Assembly (NCBI GenBank): GCA_052386635.1
Contig: JBQTJY010000119.1
Location: 1-31,210, forward strand
Source: VHBM01 sp052386635
GTDB lineage: Archaea > Thermoproteota > Nitrososphaeria > Nitrososphaerales > Nitrosopumilaceae
Reading direction: 5' to 3'
Length of the DNA stretch: 31,210 nucleotides
Positions 7,543 through 16,217 of the stretch are shown piece after piece; position 1 is the stretch's first letter, and each line of letters begins with the position of its first letter. The position numbers and the translations under genes were made by a program. Below the pieces are notes generated by a model. That model saw nothing but the letters and a program-made list of their open reading frames with translations. It was not told the origin of the DNA and made no database searches.

Positions 7543-8158
7543 AAAAGGTCAATCAATAGAAGACGAGAGTATGAAAATTATAGATAATGAAATTGGATCT
7601 CATCACTATGATAAATATGAATGGCCTATTGTTAGACGCGTTATACATGCTACAGCAGATTTTGACTTTGCACGAGACAACAAAATAATTTTCCATAAAA
7701 ACGCAATTGCAAGTGGCATCCAGGCATTAAGAAATGGCTGTAACATAATTGTTGATGTTGATGGAGTATTAGGTGGTTTAAACAAGAAAAATTTGAAAGA
7801 TTTTTCTAATAAAACAATTTGCAATATCTCAAATCAGAATCTTTTTGAGATAGCTAAAAAACAAAACAAAACTAGAGCACAAGTTGCAATGCGTATAGCA
7901 ATAAAAGAAATGAGTGATTCTATAGTTGTAGTTGGTAATGCACCTACAGCGCTTTTTGAAGTTATATCTATGATTAAAGAAGGAGTGGTAAGGCCAGCAC
8001 TGGTTATTGGGGTACCAGTAGGTTTTGTTTCATCACCAGAATCAAAGGACATACTACAAACTATTGATGTGCCTTATATAACAAATAAAGGTCGTAAGGG
8101 AGGTAGTCCTTGCGCATCTGCCATAGTTAATGCGCTTTATAATTTAGTGCGAGAGTGA
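7532..8158 (+). CDS. cbiC: Cobalt-precorrin-8 methylmutase CbiC
   Basis: 208 residues from ATG 7532. CbiC moves the methyl group from C11 to C12 to give cobyrinic acid. The catalytic histidine lies in VRRVIHATADFDFA (H39), followed by the family motifs DVDGVLGG, VVGNAPTALFEV, PALVIGVPVGFVSSPESK and GRKGGSPCASAIVNAL. A TTG two codons upstream (7526) could also serve, but ATG is more likely. The first 11 bases overlap cbiX. It is the last gene of this plus-strand operon and abuts the convergent cbiA, with the two stops on adjacent bases. Confidence 0.95.
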   Translation: MQTEKGQSIEDESMKIIDNEIGSHHYDKYEWPIVRRVIHATADFDFARDNKIIFHKNAIASGIQALRNGCNIIVDVDGVLGGLNKKNLKDFSNKTICNISNQNLFEIAKKQNKTRAQVAMRIAIKEMSDSIVVVGNAPTALFEVISMIKEGVVRPALVIGVPVGFVSSPESKDILQTIDVPYITNKGRKGGSPCASAIVNALYNLVRE

Positions 8159-9514
8159 TTATCTTTTTGAAAATTTAACACAGTTTTGGACAAAATTCTT
8201 TGCATATTTTGAATGATCGAAATAAAGATGCATGTATGATGCAAGGGTATTGTATTCCATTAAACCGTCTTGCTTATTTTTAATACCATCACCTATAGAC
8301 AAGGTATAAGCAAATTTTGAATCACTGGATGATATATCTATTTCAGAATAATGAAATTCATGTCCTTGAAGTGTGTCGGATTTTGGTGAAATCAAACAGT
8401 TTGATGAAATCTTACCTTTTGTATAATTTAATTTCATTTTTTTATCCATCCTAGTTTCTGCATCAAATAATCCAATCATTTGATGTTTTTTGTTACCATA
8501 ACTGATAGATCTTGTGAGATACATTAGCCCACCACATTCTGCATAAATTGGAATGTTATTTTCAGCAGCATTTTTTATTGATTTTCTCATTTTTTGGTTT
8601 TTTGCAAGTGAATCAGATAAAATTTCAGGAAATCCGCCACCTATGTAAAGACCATCACATGTTGGAAGATTAGAATCATAAATTGGGCTAAAAATTTTGA
8701 TTCTTGCACCTTCACGTTTTAACGCATCAAGATTATCATGATAGTAAAAATTAAACGAGTTATCTAACGCAACACAAATAGTAGTTTTTGGTTTTTTTAA
8801 TTGAGTTGGATTAGTCTTAGGAAGTTCCTCTGTCTTTTTGCTTAGTTCTATTATTTTTTCAGTATCAATGTATTCTGCAATTTTTTTTGTAATCTTTTCT
8901 AATCTTTTTTTTAATGAATTTTGTTCTAAAATTGGAATCAAACCTAAATGTCGTGATTCAAGTATAAAGTCAGGGTTTTTTGGAATGACTCCAAGAATTG
9001 GAGTTTTTAATTTTTCAAGTGCTTGTCTGCATAATAGTTCATGTTTTTTGCTTCCTACTTTATTGATAATTAATCCGATAATGTTGGAATTTCGATGAAA
9101 TTTTGTATATCCTAGTACTGTAGCAGCAATGGAGCGAGCAGTTTTACTTGCATCTAAAACAAGTATTACTGGTGATTTTAGAATAGATGCAACGTGATGT
9201 GTACTGGCAAAATTTGAATTTCCAGAAAAGCCGTCATAAAATCCCATAACTCCTTCAATTATAGAAATGGATGATTTTGAGCTCTTGACAAAACTTTTGA
9301 CTACACCATTTTTTCCCATTAACCATACATCTAAGTTTCTAGTACCATTACCGGAAATTGCAGAAAGATAACTTGGATCTATATAATCAGGACCAACTTT
9401 AAACGGCTGTACTGTATATCCGCATTTTTTCATTGTATAAATGATTGCTGTTGTAATTGATGTTTTTCCAATACCACTTGTAGTGCCAGCTATTACAATT
9501 CTTGGGATTTTCAA
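8159..9514 (-). CDS. cbiA: Cobyrinate a,c-diamide synthase CbiA
   Basis: 451 residues, the usual size. The N-terminal dethiobiotin-synthetase-like ATPase domain has P-loop GTTSGIGKTS (10-19) and VGPDYIDP (40-47). The C-terminal class I amidotransferase-like domain has IGGGFPE (291-297), nucleophile C327 in YAECGGLMYL and H429 in SYMHLYF. It amidates the a and c carboxylates of cobyrinate using glutamine and ATP. The start is TTG 9514: TAA lies three codons upstream and no ATG is near, while a TATA-like TTTAAATT at 9538-9545 predicts transcription from about this codon. It converges with cbiC and diverges from cobA. Confidence 0.95.
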   Translation of the reverse strand: MKIPRIVIAGTTSGIGKTSITTAIIYTMKKCGYTVQPFKVGPDYIDPSYLSAISGNGTRNLDVWLMGKNGVVKSFVKSSKSSISIIEGVMGFYDGFSGNSNFASTHHVASILKSPVILVLDASKTARSIAATVLGYTKFHRNSNIIGLIINKVGSKKHELLCRQALEKLKTPILGVIPKNPDFILESRHLGLIPILEQNSLKKRLEKITKKIAEYIDTEKIIELSKKTEELPKTNPTQLKKPKTTICVALDNSFNFYYHDNLDALKREGARIKIFSPIYDSNLPTCDGLYIGGGFPEILSDSLAKNQKMRKSIKNAAENNIPIYAECGGLMYLTRSISYGNKKHQMIGLFDAETRMDKKMKLNYTKGKISSNCLISPKSDTLQGHEFHYSEIDISSSDSKFAYTLSIGDGIKNKQDGLMEYNTLASYMHLYFDHSKYAKNFVQNCVKFSKR

Positions 9515-9537
9515 TTTTGATTACTATTTCAAATTTT

Positions 9538-9545
9538 AATTTAAA
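9538..9545 (-). promoter_or_regulatory. TATA-like box for cbiA
   Basis: The minus strand reads TTTAAATT, centred about 27 nt before TTG 9514, consistent with a leaderless TTG-initiated transcript. Confidence 0.5.
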
Positions 9546-9573
9546 TGGATGGTCATGCTTTTTGCTAATCTTT

Positions 9574-9584
9574 TTAGTTATAAG
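9574..9584 (+). promoter_or_regulatory. TATA-like box for cobA
   Basis: TTAGTTATAAG lies about 22-25 nt before ATG 9601. Together with the cbiA box it makes the 86-base gap a divergent corrinoid promoter region. Confidence 0.4.
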
Positions 9585-9600
9585 CCAAATTATCAACAAT

Positions 9601-10134
9601 ATGAGGAAGGATGGTTTAGTCATAGTATATACTGGCAAAGGAAAAGGCAAGACTACTGCTGCACTAGGTATGGCACTAAGAGCCGTTGGCCATGATCATA
9701 AAATTTGCATGATCCAGTTCATCAAAGGTTCATGGCATTATGGCGAAATGACTTCATCAAAACTACTCGAGCCACAATTTGAACTAGTTGCGGTTGGTAA
9801 AGGATTTGTAGGTATTTTGGATGACAAGAGTCCACGTGAAGAACATGTAAAGATAGCGCAAGAGGCTGTACATATTAGTAGAGAAAAAATTCAATCAAAA
9901 AAATATGATATTATAATTTTAGACGAGATAAATTATGCTGTAAATCTTGGTCTAGTTGAAATTAGTGATGTACTAGATTTAATTAAAATCAAACCGGTTA
10001 ATCTAAACTTGGTTCTTACAGGCAATTATGCAAGTGATGAGATAATTAGTGTAGCAGATCTTGTAACAGAAATGAAGGAAATCAAACATCCATTTCAAGT
10101 AGGAATAAAAGCGAAAAAAGGTATTGATTACTAA
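9601..10134 (+). CDS. cobA: Corrinoid adenosyltransferase CobA/BtuR
   Basis: 177 residues from ATG 9601. The P-loop GKGKGKTT (about 11-18), IQFIKGSWHYGE, and IILDEINYAV (Walker B) identify the CobA/CobO/BtuR family. It transfers the adenosyl group of ATP to reduced cob(I)alamin or cobyrinate diamide, forming the Co-C bond. The frame is open upstream to 9502, but that extension encodes an implausible hydrophobic stretch lying inside the cbiA promoter region, and the TATA-like element fits ATG 9601. It diverges from cbiA, whose product is its likely substrate. Confidence 0.95.
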   Translation: MRKDGLVIVYTGKGKGKTTAALGMALRAVGHDHKICMIQFIKGSWHYGEMTSSKLLEPQFELVAVGKGFVGILDDKSPREEHVKIAQEAVHISREKIQSKKYDIIILDEINYAVNLGLVEISDVLDLIKIKPVNLNLVLTGNYASDEIISVADLVTEMKEIKHPFQVGIKAKKGIDY

Positions 10135-10141
10135 ACAGAAC

Positions 10142-10150
10142 ATTAAATTA
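10142..10150 (+). promoter_or_regulatory. TATA-like box for aIF2 alpha operon
   Basis: ATTAAATTA is centred about 27 nt before ATG 10173 and lies in the 38-base gap after cobA. Confidence 0.5.
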
Positions 10151-10172
10151 CACAACAAAAAATTTAGAGCCA

Positions 10173-10973
10173 ATGTCGACCAAAGTTCAAGAATTACCGG
10201 AGGTAGGCGAGATTGTGGTTGCCACAATTGCTAAAGTTTCTGACCATGGAGCATATGTTACACTTGATGAATATGGTGGCATTCAAGGATTCTTACACAT
10301 ATCAGAGATTGCACCTGGTTGGGTTCGCAATGTTACTAAATATGTAAAGATAGGAGAAAAAAAAGTTCTACTAGTAAAAAAAGTAATACCAGAAAGATCT
10401 GAGATAGATTTATCATTAAAACAGATTTCAAAAGATCAACAAAAGAAAAAACTATTAGAAGTAAAGCGGCAAGAAAAAGAAAAAACAATTCTTAAAAACG
10501 TACAGGAGAAAGCAGACCTCTCAACTACTGAATTAGAAGAATTGGAAAAAACACTTTATTCAAAATTTGATTCTATTTATGATGTATTTTTAGAAATTAC
10601 AATGAAAGGAGCTGGGATTTTAGATGATCTAAGACTACCAAGAAAAACTATTGTAGCAATAGAAGAAGTCAGTTCTAAAATAAAATTACCTTCTGTGGAA
10701 ATTAGGGGAATATTAGAGCTAACAAATACAAAACCAGATGGTGTGGAGATTATTCGAAAAATTTTACTTGATATTCTCAAAAATGAAGGTGATAGTGTAG
10801 AAATATTGTATATAGGTGCGCCAAAGTATAGATTGAGTATAACAGCTCAGGATTTTAAAACTGCAGAAAAAAAGTTAAAGCCTATGCTGGATACAATCCA
10901 AAATTTAATAGAAAAACAAAAGGGAACTTTCAAGTTTACACGAGAAGAATCTAAAAAAACAAGAGAGGGATAG
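10173..10973 (+). CDS. Translation initiation factor aIF2 subunit alpha
   Basis: 266 residues, the archaeal aIF2 alpha length. The N-terminal S1/OB domain (about 10-85) contains GAYVTLDEYGGIQGFLHISEI and RSEIDLSLKQIS. A helical middle domain and a C-terminal alpha/beta domain (from about 180, GVEIIRKIL... YIGAPKYRLSI) follow. The subunit stabilises Met-tRNAi binding by aIF2 gamma and contacts the ribosome. It is leaderless from ATG 10173. The nop10 gene starts one base after its stop, a gene pair common in archaea. The gamma subunit is encoded separately at 14924-16189. Confidence 0.95.
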   Translation: MSTKVQELPEVGEIVVATIAKVSDHGAYVTLDEYGGIQGFLHISEIAPGWVRNVTKYVKIGEKKVLLVKKVIPERSEIDLSLKQISKDQQKKKLLEVKRQEKEKTILKNVQEKADLSTTELEELEKTLYSKFDSIYDVFLEITMKGAGILDDLRLPRKTIVAIEEVSSKIKLPSVEIRGILELTNTKPDGVEIIRKILLDILKNEGDSVEILYIGAPKYRLSITAQDFKTAEKKLKPMLDTIQNLIEKQKGTFKFTREESKKTREG

Positions 10974-10974
10974 A

Positions 10975-11133
10975 ATGCATTTTCAGCTACGTAAATGTTC
11001 TAATTGTAATAGATACACCTTAAAAAATAACTGTTCAGCTTGTAATGAAGCCACTGTAATAGCACATCCCTCAAAATTTTCTCCTGATGATAAATATTTG
11101 AGATATAGGATTGCTGAAAGATACAAACAATAA
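10975..11133 (+). CDS. nop10: H/ACA RNP protein Nop10
   Basis: A 52-residue protein, starting ATG one base after the aIF2 alpha stop. It has a zinc ribbon (CSNCNRYTLKNNCSACNE: two CxxC pairs), then the conserved Nop10 features VIAHPSKFSPDDKY and RYRIAERYKQ. Nop10 binds Cbf5 and stabilises the H/ACA ribonucleoprotein that pseudouridylates rRNA. The size and motifs match archaeal Nop10, and the aIF2 alpha-nop10 pairing supports it. It is converged upon by the oligosaccharyltransferase gene seven bases downstream. Confidence 0.95.
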   Translation: MHFQLRKCSNCNRYTLKNNCSACNEATVIAHPSKFSPDDKYLRYRIAERYKQ

Positions 11134-11140
11134 CTAGAAT

Positions 11141-13843
11141 TTACGGTGTAAAAACTATAATTTTTTCTATTCTTGCATCGACCGGATGTATAGGTTGATC
11201 AAGTGAATTTGTTTCTAAAGAGGCGATTTTATCAACTACCCCTTGGCCTGATACAACCTCACCAAATATTGTGTACTGACCATCTAGCGATGGTGTATCC
11301 TCTAATACTATGAAAAACTGGGAACCTGCACTGTTAATATCAGCACCTCTAGCCATAGAAACTATGTATTTTTTGTGTGAAAGATTACTAAATTCAGGTG
11401 GAATTGTATAACTTGGTCCTCCAAAGCCCCATGTATCTGGTGTTCCTGAAATTGTGTTAGGATCTCCGCCTTGTATAACAAATCTTGGTATTATTCGATG
11501 GAAAACTGTACCATCATAAAATCCTGATTCTGCTAATTTTTTAAAATTCTCTACTGTTTTTGGTGCAACATCTTCTTTGAGCTGTATTGTTATATCGCCA
11601 AATGCTGTTGTTATAACAGCAACATTCTCCCTTTCTTGTACATTTGTTGAGGGTTCAGAAGTTTCTTTAATTTCCTCAGTTTTTACGGTGGTGTCAATAA
11701 TTTCGGTTTGATTTGGTTTGTAATCTTTGTTTACTTTATAAATTAGAACTGTGCTGATGGGACCTGCTGTTTCACGATAAAATGATGGTGATGCATATAC
11801 TAATCGTAATGGACCATCTCCATCGGCAGGAAATTTTATGTCTCTTTTATGGATTTCTACAAAACCTGGATTGTATGTATCTGATTGTAAATTTCTCTGT
11901 AGATCTCCATATGTTATAACAGAAAATGGAAACATTTTTCCTAGCAATGTATTTTGCCAGAAAAGATCTGTCCCACTAGTACCATCACTATTGAGATATT
12001 TAGATTCATCTTCTCCTGCAATACGCATAAACCAAATTTTTTTACTTTCATCACCACCGCCATGAAGTATGTAGATGCCTGGTTCCTCGTCATTCCCTCT
12101 TTGTGCTGTTAAATATATCAAAACATAATCAGCGTCTAAGCCCTTTAGTGGTTCAGTACTGGTTAGTATTTTCCATGCTTCTTCAGGTGAGCTCAACAAC
12201 ATTTTTGCAATTAATTTTATCTGCCAATCAATTAATGTTGCATTATCTGCAGAAGACTTGCGTTCTCCAAGCGTTGTTATCCAGTAACCATAATCCCACC
12301 AAGAAGCAACAACTGCGTCTTTTGGAGTATTGTTTTTTAGCCACTCCAGGGCATCTGGCCAATCATTTATGGCAATGTTAAATGTGCTTCCACCATTTAG
12401 CAAAGTTGGTGGTGCTTTAACCGCTTTTATCCAATTACCGTGTACTGGTAATGTTGTTGGAATGATCAATAAAGCAATTATAATAACAAGATAAGAAATT
12501 TTAATTGTTTTTTCATGATTAGATATACTAGACTTTTTACGTATAATTTCAGTTGTAATAATAGATAGTCCAATTGAAGATAATGTGATTATAGAAATTG
12601 CTGCATAAACTTCCAATCGTACAAATGCAGAACTTATGTAAATTCCAAGCAGTCCTATTATTAGCGCAAATATTATCATATCATTTTTTATTGTAAAATG
12701 ATTGTTGATGCTCGGCTTATTTCTAAAAAGCAGCCATATTCCAATACCTGCAAAGATCATAAGAATCGATGAATAGTAAAATGACAGATCAAGTGTTGTA
12801 GTTTGATGTTCTGCTACAGAATCGGTTAGTGGATCTATAGTTGTAAGAAAAGGATTTACCGCATTCAAATAACGAAAAGTTGGCAGCCCTACAGCGCTAG
12901 CTAAGATTAATGAGATGCCAGCTATTATGATTGCCACTAAAAATATTAGGTTGTTACGTATCTTGTTTTCTTTACTAAATTTTTGAATTATTATACTTGC
13001 CACAAGAAATGCAGTAGGCCCTATAAGCAGAAAGCCACCATAGCCTGTAACAAAACTAAAGCCAGGTCTTTCAAAAGAAACCGAAGTTAGAATTAGGGTT
13101 AATGTAAAAAGTGGGATTGCCCAAACTATGAACTTGTGATCTTTACGTACAAAAGGAATTGCCAAGAAGAATATTCCTAGTGGAATAATAAAAAATTGAA
13201 TTCCCCCCCATGCTGATAATCCAAATCCTAAGAAAATGCCGCCTGCAGCAAGTTTAACAAAAGAGATTTTACCTTTATCATGTTTTAATCCACTAAGAAA
13301 TAGATAGATTCCTAATAACGCATAAAAAAGACCTAGTGGTTCTGATTTGAACCATCCTATCATACCTCTTATTATTATTGGAGCTGAAACTGAGAAAAAA
13401 AGTGCTGCAAAAAGACCTGCTGTTGTACCACCAATTACTCTAACTAGTGCAAAAATTACTATTGCTGTAAAAGAACCAAATACTACTGGAAATATTATGG
13501 TAAAATCATAAAGGCTAAACCCAAACCCAAAAACTTTGTAAAGTGCAGCTGCTGTTATATGCAACATTACTTGTGAAGTCGCTGATACATCCCTACCATA
13601 TGGATGCCAGCTCATGTCATCATGCCAGTTAAAGTATGCGTCTAATCCGTTGTCTACAATAAACTTGGTTGCTCTATAATTGAAAAATGGATCAAATTCG
13701 TTTAACTCAAAGCCATAATCTGCTGCTTGTGATCTTACCATAGTGGATATTGAAAATGATAATGCAAGAATTCCAATTATTAAAAGGTGGTGTAAACGGA
13801 ATTCAAAATTTCCTGCTTTGAATAATTGTTGATTTGAGACCAA
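11141..13843 (-). CDS. aglB: AglB/STT3 oligosaccharyltransferase fused to a C-terminal cyclophilin
   Basis: A 900-residue uninterrupted frame. Residues 1-470 form a polytopic membrane domain with the acidic STT3 motif EFDPFFNYR (49-57), GWFKSEPLG (163-171) and the loop motif SVAEHQ (342-347). The extracellular domain carries the catalytic WWDYGYW (515-521). After an acidic linker (about 712-738), residues 740-898 are a cyclophilin-type peptidyl-prolyl isomerase: FHRIIPRFVIQGGDPN (R783, Q791 aligned with the CypA active site), SQFFIVL, LDGQYTIFGEV. It transfers lipid-linked glycans to Asn sequons of exported proteins. The fused isomerase would face outside and could act on the same nascent substrates (inference). 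The start is TTG 13843, with AGTTAA about 24 nt upstream. Confidence 0.92.
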   Translation of the reverse strand: MVSNQQLFKAGNFEFRLHHLLIIGILALSFSISTMVRSQAADYGFELNEFDPFFNYRATKFIVDNGLDAYFNWHDDMSWHPYGRDVSATSQVMLHITAAALYKVFGFGFSLYDFTIIFPVVFGSFTAIVIFALVRVIGGTTAGLFAALFFSVSAPIIIRGMIGWFKSEPLGLFYALLGIYLFLSGLKHDKGKISFVKLAAGGIFLGFGLSAWGGIQFFIIPLGIFFLAIPFVRKDHKFIVWAIPLFTLTLILTSVSFERPGFSFVTGYGGFLLIGPTAFLVASIIIQKFSKENKIRNNLIFLVAIIIAGISLILASAVGLPTFRYLNAVNPFLTTIDPLTDSVAEHQTTTLDLSFYYSSILMIFAGIGIWLLFRNKPSINNHFTIKNDMIIFALIIGLLGIYISSAFVRLEVYAAISIITLSSIGLSIITTEIIRKKSSISNHEKTIKISYLVIIIALLIIPTTLPVHGNWIKAVKAPPTLLNGGSTFNIAINDWPDALEWLKNNTPKDAVVASWWDYGYWITTLGERKSSADNATLIDWQIKLIAKMLLSSPEEAWKILTSTEPLKGLDADYVLIYLTAQRGNDEEPGIYILHGGGDESKKIWFMRIAGEDESKYLNSDGTSGTDLFWQNTLLGKMFPFSVITYGDLQRNLQSDTYNPGFVEIHKRDIKFPADGDGPLRLVYASPSFYRETAGPISTVLIYKVNKDYKPNQTEIIDTTVKTEEIKETSEPSTNVQERENVAVITTAFGDITIQLKEDVAPKTVENFKKLAESGFYDGTVFHRIIPRFVIQGGDPNTISGTPDTWGFGGPSYTIPPEFSNLSHKKYIVSMARGADINSAGSQFFIVLEDTPSLDGQYTIFGEVVSGQGVVDKIASLETNSLDQPIHPVDARIEKIIVFTP

Positions 13844-13871
13844 TGAGATTGAATGAAAAAGGGTTAACTTA

Positions 13872-14528
13872 TTACTCTTTTGTAAGAATTTGAACTTCGC
13901 ATGACTTTACCAGTTTTTTGAATTCCTTTGCATCTTTCTCGCTTCCTACAATTGTTCCGTAATGCATAGGAATTGCTAGTTTGGGTTTAATTTTTTCAAC
14001 CGCTTTTGCAGCTTCACTAGCTGTCATTACATAAGTTCCGCTAACAGGTACAAGTAAGATATCAGGTTTAAGATCAGTCATCTCTGGAATAAGATCAGAA
14101 TCACCAGTATGATAAACAGATACTTTGTTTATTGTTACTATAAACCCAACTTTGCCATCTTCTTTTGGATGAAATGGTTTTTTTGTATCTGGATTTATTT
14201 TATCTATATTGTAAGCTGGAACAGCCTTAATTTTAATGTCGTTTATAATTTTTTCCTCACTAGATGAAATTGAAATTATTTTTTTGTTTTTCATTTTAGA
14301 AAGTTGAGAAGTGCATTCTCTAGGAGCTATTATTATTGTGTTTTGATTTGTAACTTTGGCTAAATCATCTTCACTTAGATGATCAAAGTGATTGTGTGAA
14401 ATTAGAATAATATCGGTTGATATTGGTTTTGTTAATTTGTAGGGATCTATACACACAGTAACATTATTTTTTATAGTAAAGGTATCATGTCCATACCACT
14501 TAATCTGAATTCCATGATAGTCAAACAC
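13872..14528 (-). CDS. Metallo-beta-lactamase-fold hydrolase, UPF0173/UlaG-like
   Basis: 218 residues. The metal-binding signature SHNHFDH (44-50, the HxHxDH motif) is followed by HTGDSD (about 135) and PMHYGT (about 188), the usual order of metal ligands in small zinc-dependent hydrolases of the UPF0173/UlaG-like group. The N-terminus IKWYGHDTFTI is also typical of it. The substrate is unknown; bacterial relatives include lactonases and phosphodiesterases. The start is GTG 14528. It lies 25 bases after the PIN gene and 28 bases before the oligosaccharyltransferase, in a run of minus-strand genes that may be one transcript, although a TATA-like element precedes the oligosaccharyltransferase. 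Confidence 0.85.
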   Translation of the reverse strand: MFDYHGIQIKWYGHDTFTIKNNVTVCIDPYKLTKPISTDIILISHNHFDHLSEDDLAKVTNQNTIIIAPRECTSQLSKMKNKKIISISSSEEKIINDIKIKAVPAYNIDKINPDTKKPFHPKEDGKVGFIVTINKVSVYHTGDSDLIPEMTDLKPDILLVPVSGTYVMTASEAAKAVEKIKPKLAIPMHYGTIVGSEKDAKEFKKLVKSCEVQILTKE

Positions 14529-14553
14529 AGATTTTTTGTCATTTTTGGTAAAG

Positions 14554-14931
14554 TTAAATTTTGCTGGGCTCTAGTACAATTTTATCATTTGATATAGAGA
14601 TAACCGAACCACCAGCTTCTTTGATTCCGTGTTTTAGATTCGTGTCCATTGTTGCGATTATTCCGCCATGTTCTTTCGTGTAAGAAATTAGGGATTCATC
14701 TACTAATGTTCCAGAGATCTTTATTTTTTTTAAATTTTTTATAAAGTCTAAAGTTAAAAGAATTTGTTGCTTTTTCTTATCATTCTTGCTTAGTTTTTCA
14801 AGTTCTTGTATTACAATATCTGGTACAACAAACTGAATTGAACCTATTTCAGTTTCAAGGTTTGAGATATTTTTTATTCTTTTTGTTGCTAAGTGGATTA
14901 AAAAACTAGTATCACAAACAACTTCAACCAA
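14554..14931 (-). CDS. PIN-domain ribonuclease, Fcf1/Utp24-like
   Basis: A 125-residue PIN domain. Acidic metal-binding residues occur in order: D7 in VVCDTSFLIHL, E43 in VIQELEKLS, and D95-region in ATMDTNLKHGIKEAGGS. The whole protein is one domain. Its position directly after aIF2 gamma, overlapping its stop, is a conserved archaeal arrangement. The pattern resembles Fcf1/Utp24-type PIN proteins involved in small-subunit rRNA cleavage more than VapC toxins, and no antitoxin gene is adjacent. The rRNA-processing role is therefore inferred from context. The start appears to be TTG 14931. Confidence 0.8.
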   Translation of the reverse strand: MVEVVCDTSFLIHLATKRIKNISNLETEIGSIQFVVPDIVIQELEKLSKNDKKKQQILLTLDFIKNLKKIKISGTLVDESLISYTKEHGGIIATMDTNLKHGIKEAGGSVISISNDKIVLEPSKI

Positions 14932-16189
14932 CTATGCCTGCTCCAATTAATCTCCATCTATCGGCTATTCGTCTACTAATTGCAACATTATTTTTTTCAA
15001 AAAGACAAACTGGTCTTCGAAATTGTACTTCGATAATACCTGACTTTACTTTTTCTACTTTGGAAAGAACTGGTGCAGTTCCAATGTTTAATCTAAGTGA
15101 TTCCCCTACCTGAATTGGTAAAACCTTTGTTTCGTCTGCATCTCCAACAGCAGAATCAAACAAATTTACTTCAATTTTGGTGCTTTGTGAATTTTCAGGA
15201 AGTGTGTCAGGTTTTCCTATTATTGAACCGATAAGCGAATCACTTCTTGTCAAAGAAGGATCAAGTTTTGTACCTATTGCAATAAGTCCTCCAGGTTTTG
15301 CCATTTCGACTCTTCCAGCCCCTGTACCTAGTGATACAATTTCAGTACGTATTGGTTCATAGATCTTTTTTTTCTCGTTAAGTATTCCTGGTCTAATCTC
15401 AATTTCGTCACCAACTTTGAGCATGCCATGTGTTAGGCTACCTCCTATTACTCCTCCTTTGATCTCTTTTATTTTTGTGCCAGGTTTATTTACATCAAAA
15501 GATCTTAGAACATGCATCACTGGCTCTTTTGTTTCATCTCTGCTTGGTGTTTCTATATTTTCTTCAATGGCTCCAATTAATGCATCAATATTGAGCTTTG
15601 ATTGTGCAGAAATAGGTATTATTGGTGATTTTGCAATTTTTGTTCCCTTGACAAATTTTGTAATATCATTATAGTTGGCCAACGCTTCCTTGTATGATAC
15701 CAGATCTACCTTGTTTTGTACTAGAATGATCTGTTTTATTCCTAATGTTTGCAGTGCAAGTAGGTGCTCTTTGGTTTGTGGTTTTGGTACAGTTTCATTT
15801 GCAGCAACTACTAACATAGCGCCATCCATTAATGCTGCTCCTGATAACATGTTCGCCATTAGACTTTCATGGCCAGGACTGTCCACAAAACTTACTACTC
15901 TAGATAATTCGCTTTCTTTTCCACAGTTAGGACACTTTGGTGTTGTAGAGTAACCAAGTGGCGATTCACAGTTTTTGCACTTGTAAAATGCTGCGTCAGA
16001 ATATCCTACACGAATGGTTATTCCACGCTTTAGTTCTTGACTGTGTACACTTGTCCAAACACCTGTCAGTGCCTGAATTAGGGTTGTTTTTCCATGATCT
16101 ACATGGCCAGCTGTTCCGATATTAATGCACGGCTGATAACCATATTTTTTTATGTACCAATCAGGAAGTGTTTCTTTCCAATGCAACAA
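14924..16189 (-). CDS. Translation initiation factor aIF2 subunit gamma (GTPase)
   Basis: 421 residues. G-domain motifs: GTAGHVDHGKTTL (25-37), RGITIRVGYSD (switch I), VDSPGH and NKVD, followed by two EF-Tu-like beta-barrel domains. A CxxC...CxxC zinc knuckle (CKNCESPLGYSTTPKCPNC) inside the G domain is diagnostic of aIF2/eIF2 gamma versus EF1A or SelB. It carries Met-tRNAi to the ribosome with the alpha subunit encoded at 10173-10973. The frame opens with two TTG codons at 16189 and lacks a nearby ATG, so TTG initiation is likely. It follows eS6 by 28 bases and overlaps the PIN gene by 8. Confidence 0.95.
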   Translation of the reverse strand: MLHWKETLPDWYIKKYGYQPCINIGTAGHVDHGKTTLIQALTGVWTSVHSQELKRGITIRVGYSDAAFYKCKNCESPLGYSTTPKCPNCGKESELSRVVSFVDSPGHESLMANMLSGAALMDGAMLVVAANETVPKPQTKEHLLALQTLGIKQIILVQNKVDLVSYKEALANYNDITKFVKGTKIAKSPIIPISAQSKLNIDALIGAIEENIETPSRDETKEPVMHVLRSFDVNKPGTKIKEIKGGVIGGSLTHGMLKVGDEIEIRPGILNEKKKIYEPIRTEIVSLGTGAGRVEMAKPGGLIAIGTKLDPSLTRSDSLIGSIIGKPDTLPENSQSTKIEVNLFDSAVGDADETKVLPIQVGESLRLNIGTAPVLSKVEKVKSGIIEVQFRRPVCLFEKNNVAISRRIADRWRLIGAGIVG

Positions 16190-16217
16190 TACAAGTTTTT
16201 GCGTGGGTTATGTTAAC

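Noticed and set aside
9502..9600. N-terminal hydrophobic extension of CobA
   Set aside because: It would overlap the cbiA start and its promoter, and CobA is a soluble protein beginning shortly before its P-loop; ATG 9601 fits.
11838..12381. Plus-strand ORFs of 75 and 92 codons
   Set aside because: They are antisense to the STT3 coding region, which has conserved motifs throughout; shadows.
14554..14931. VapC toxin of a toxin-antitoxin pair
   Set aside because: No small antitoxin gene is adjacent; the gene is embedded in a conserved eS6-aIF2 gamma run and resembles Fcf1/Utp24-type PIN proteins.
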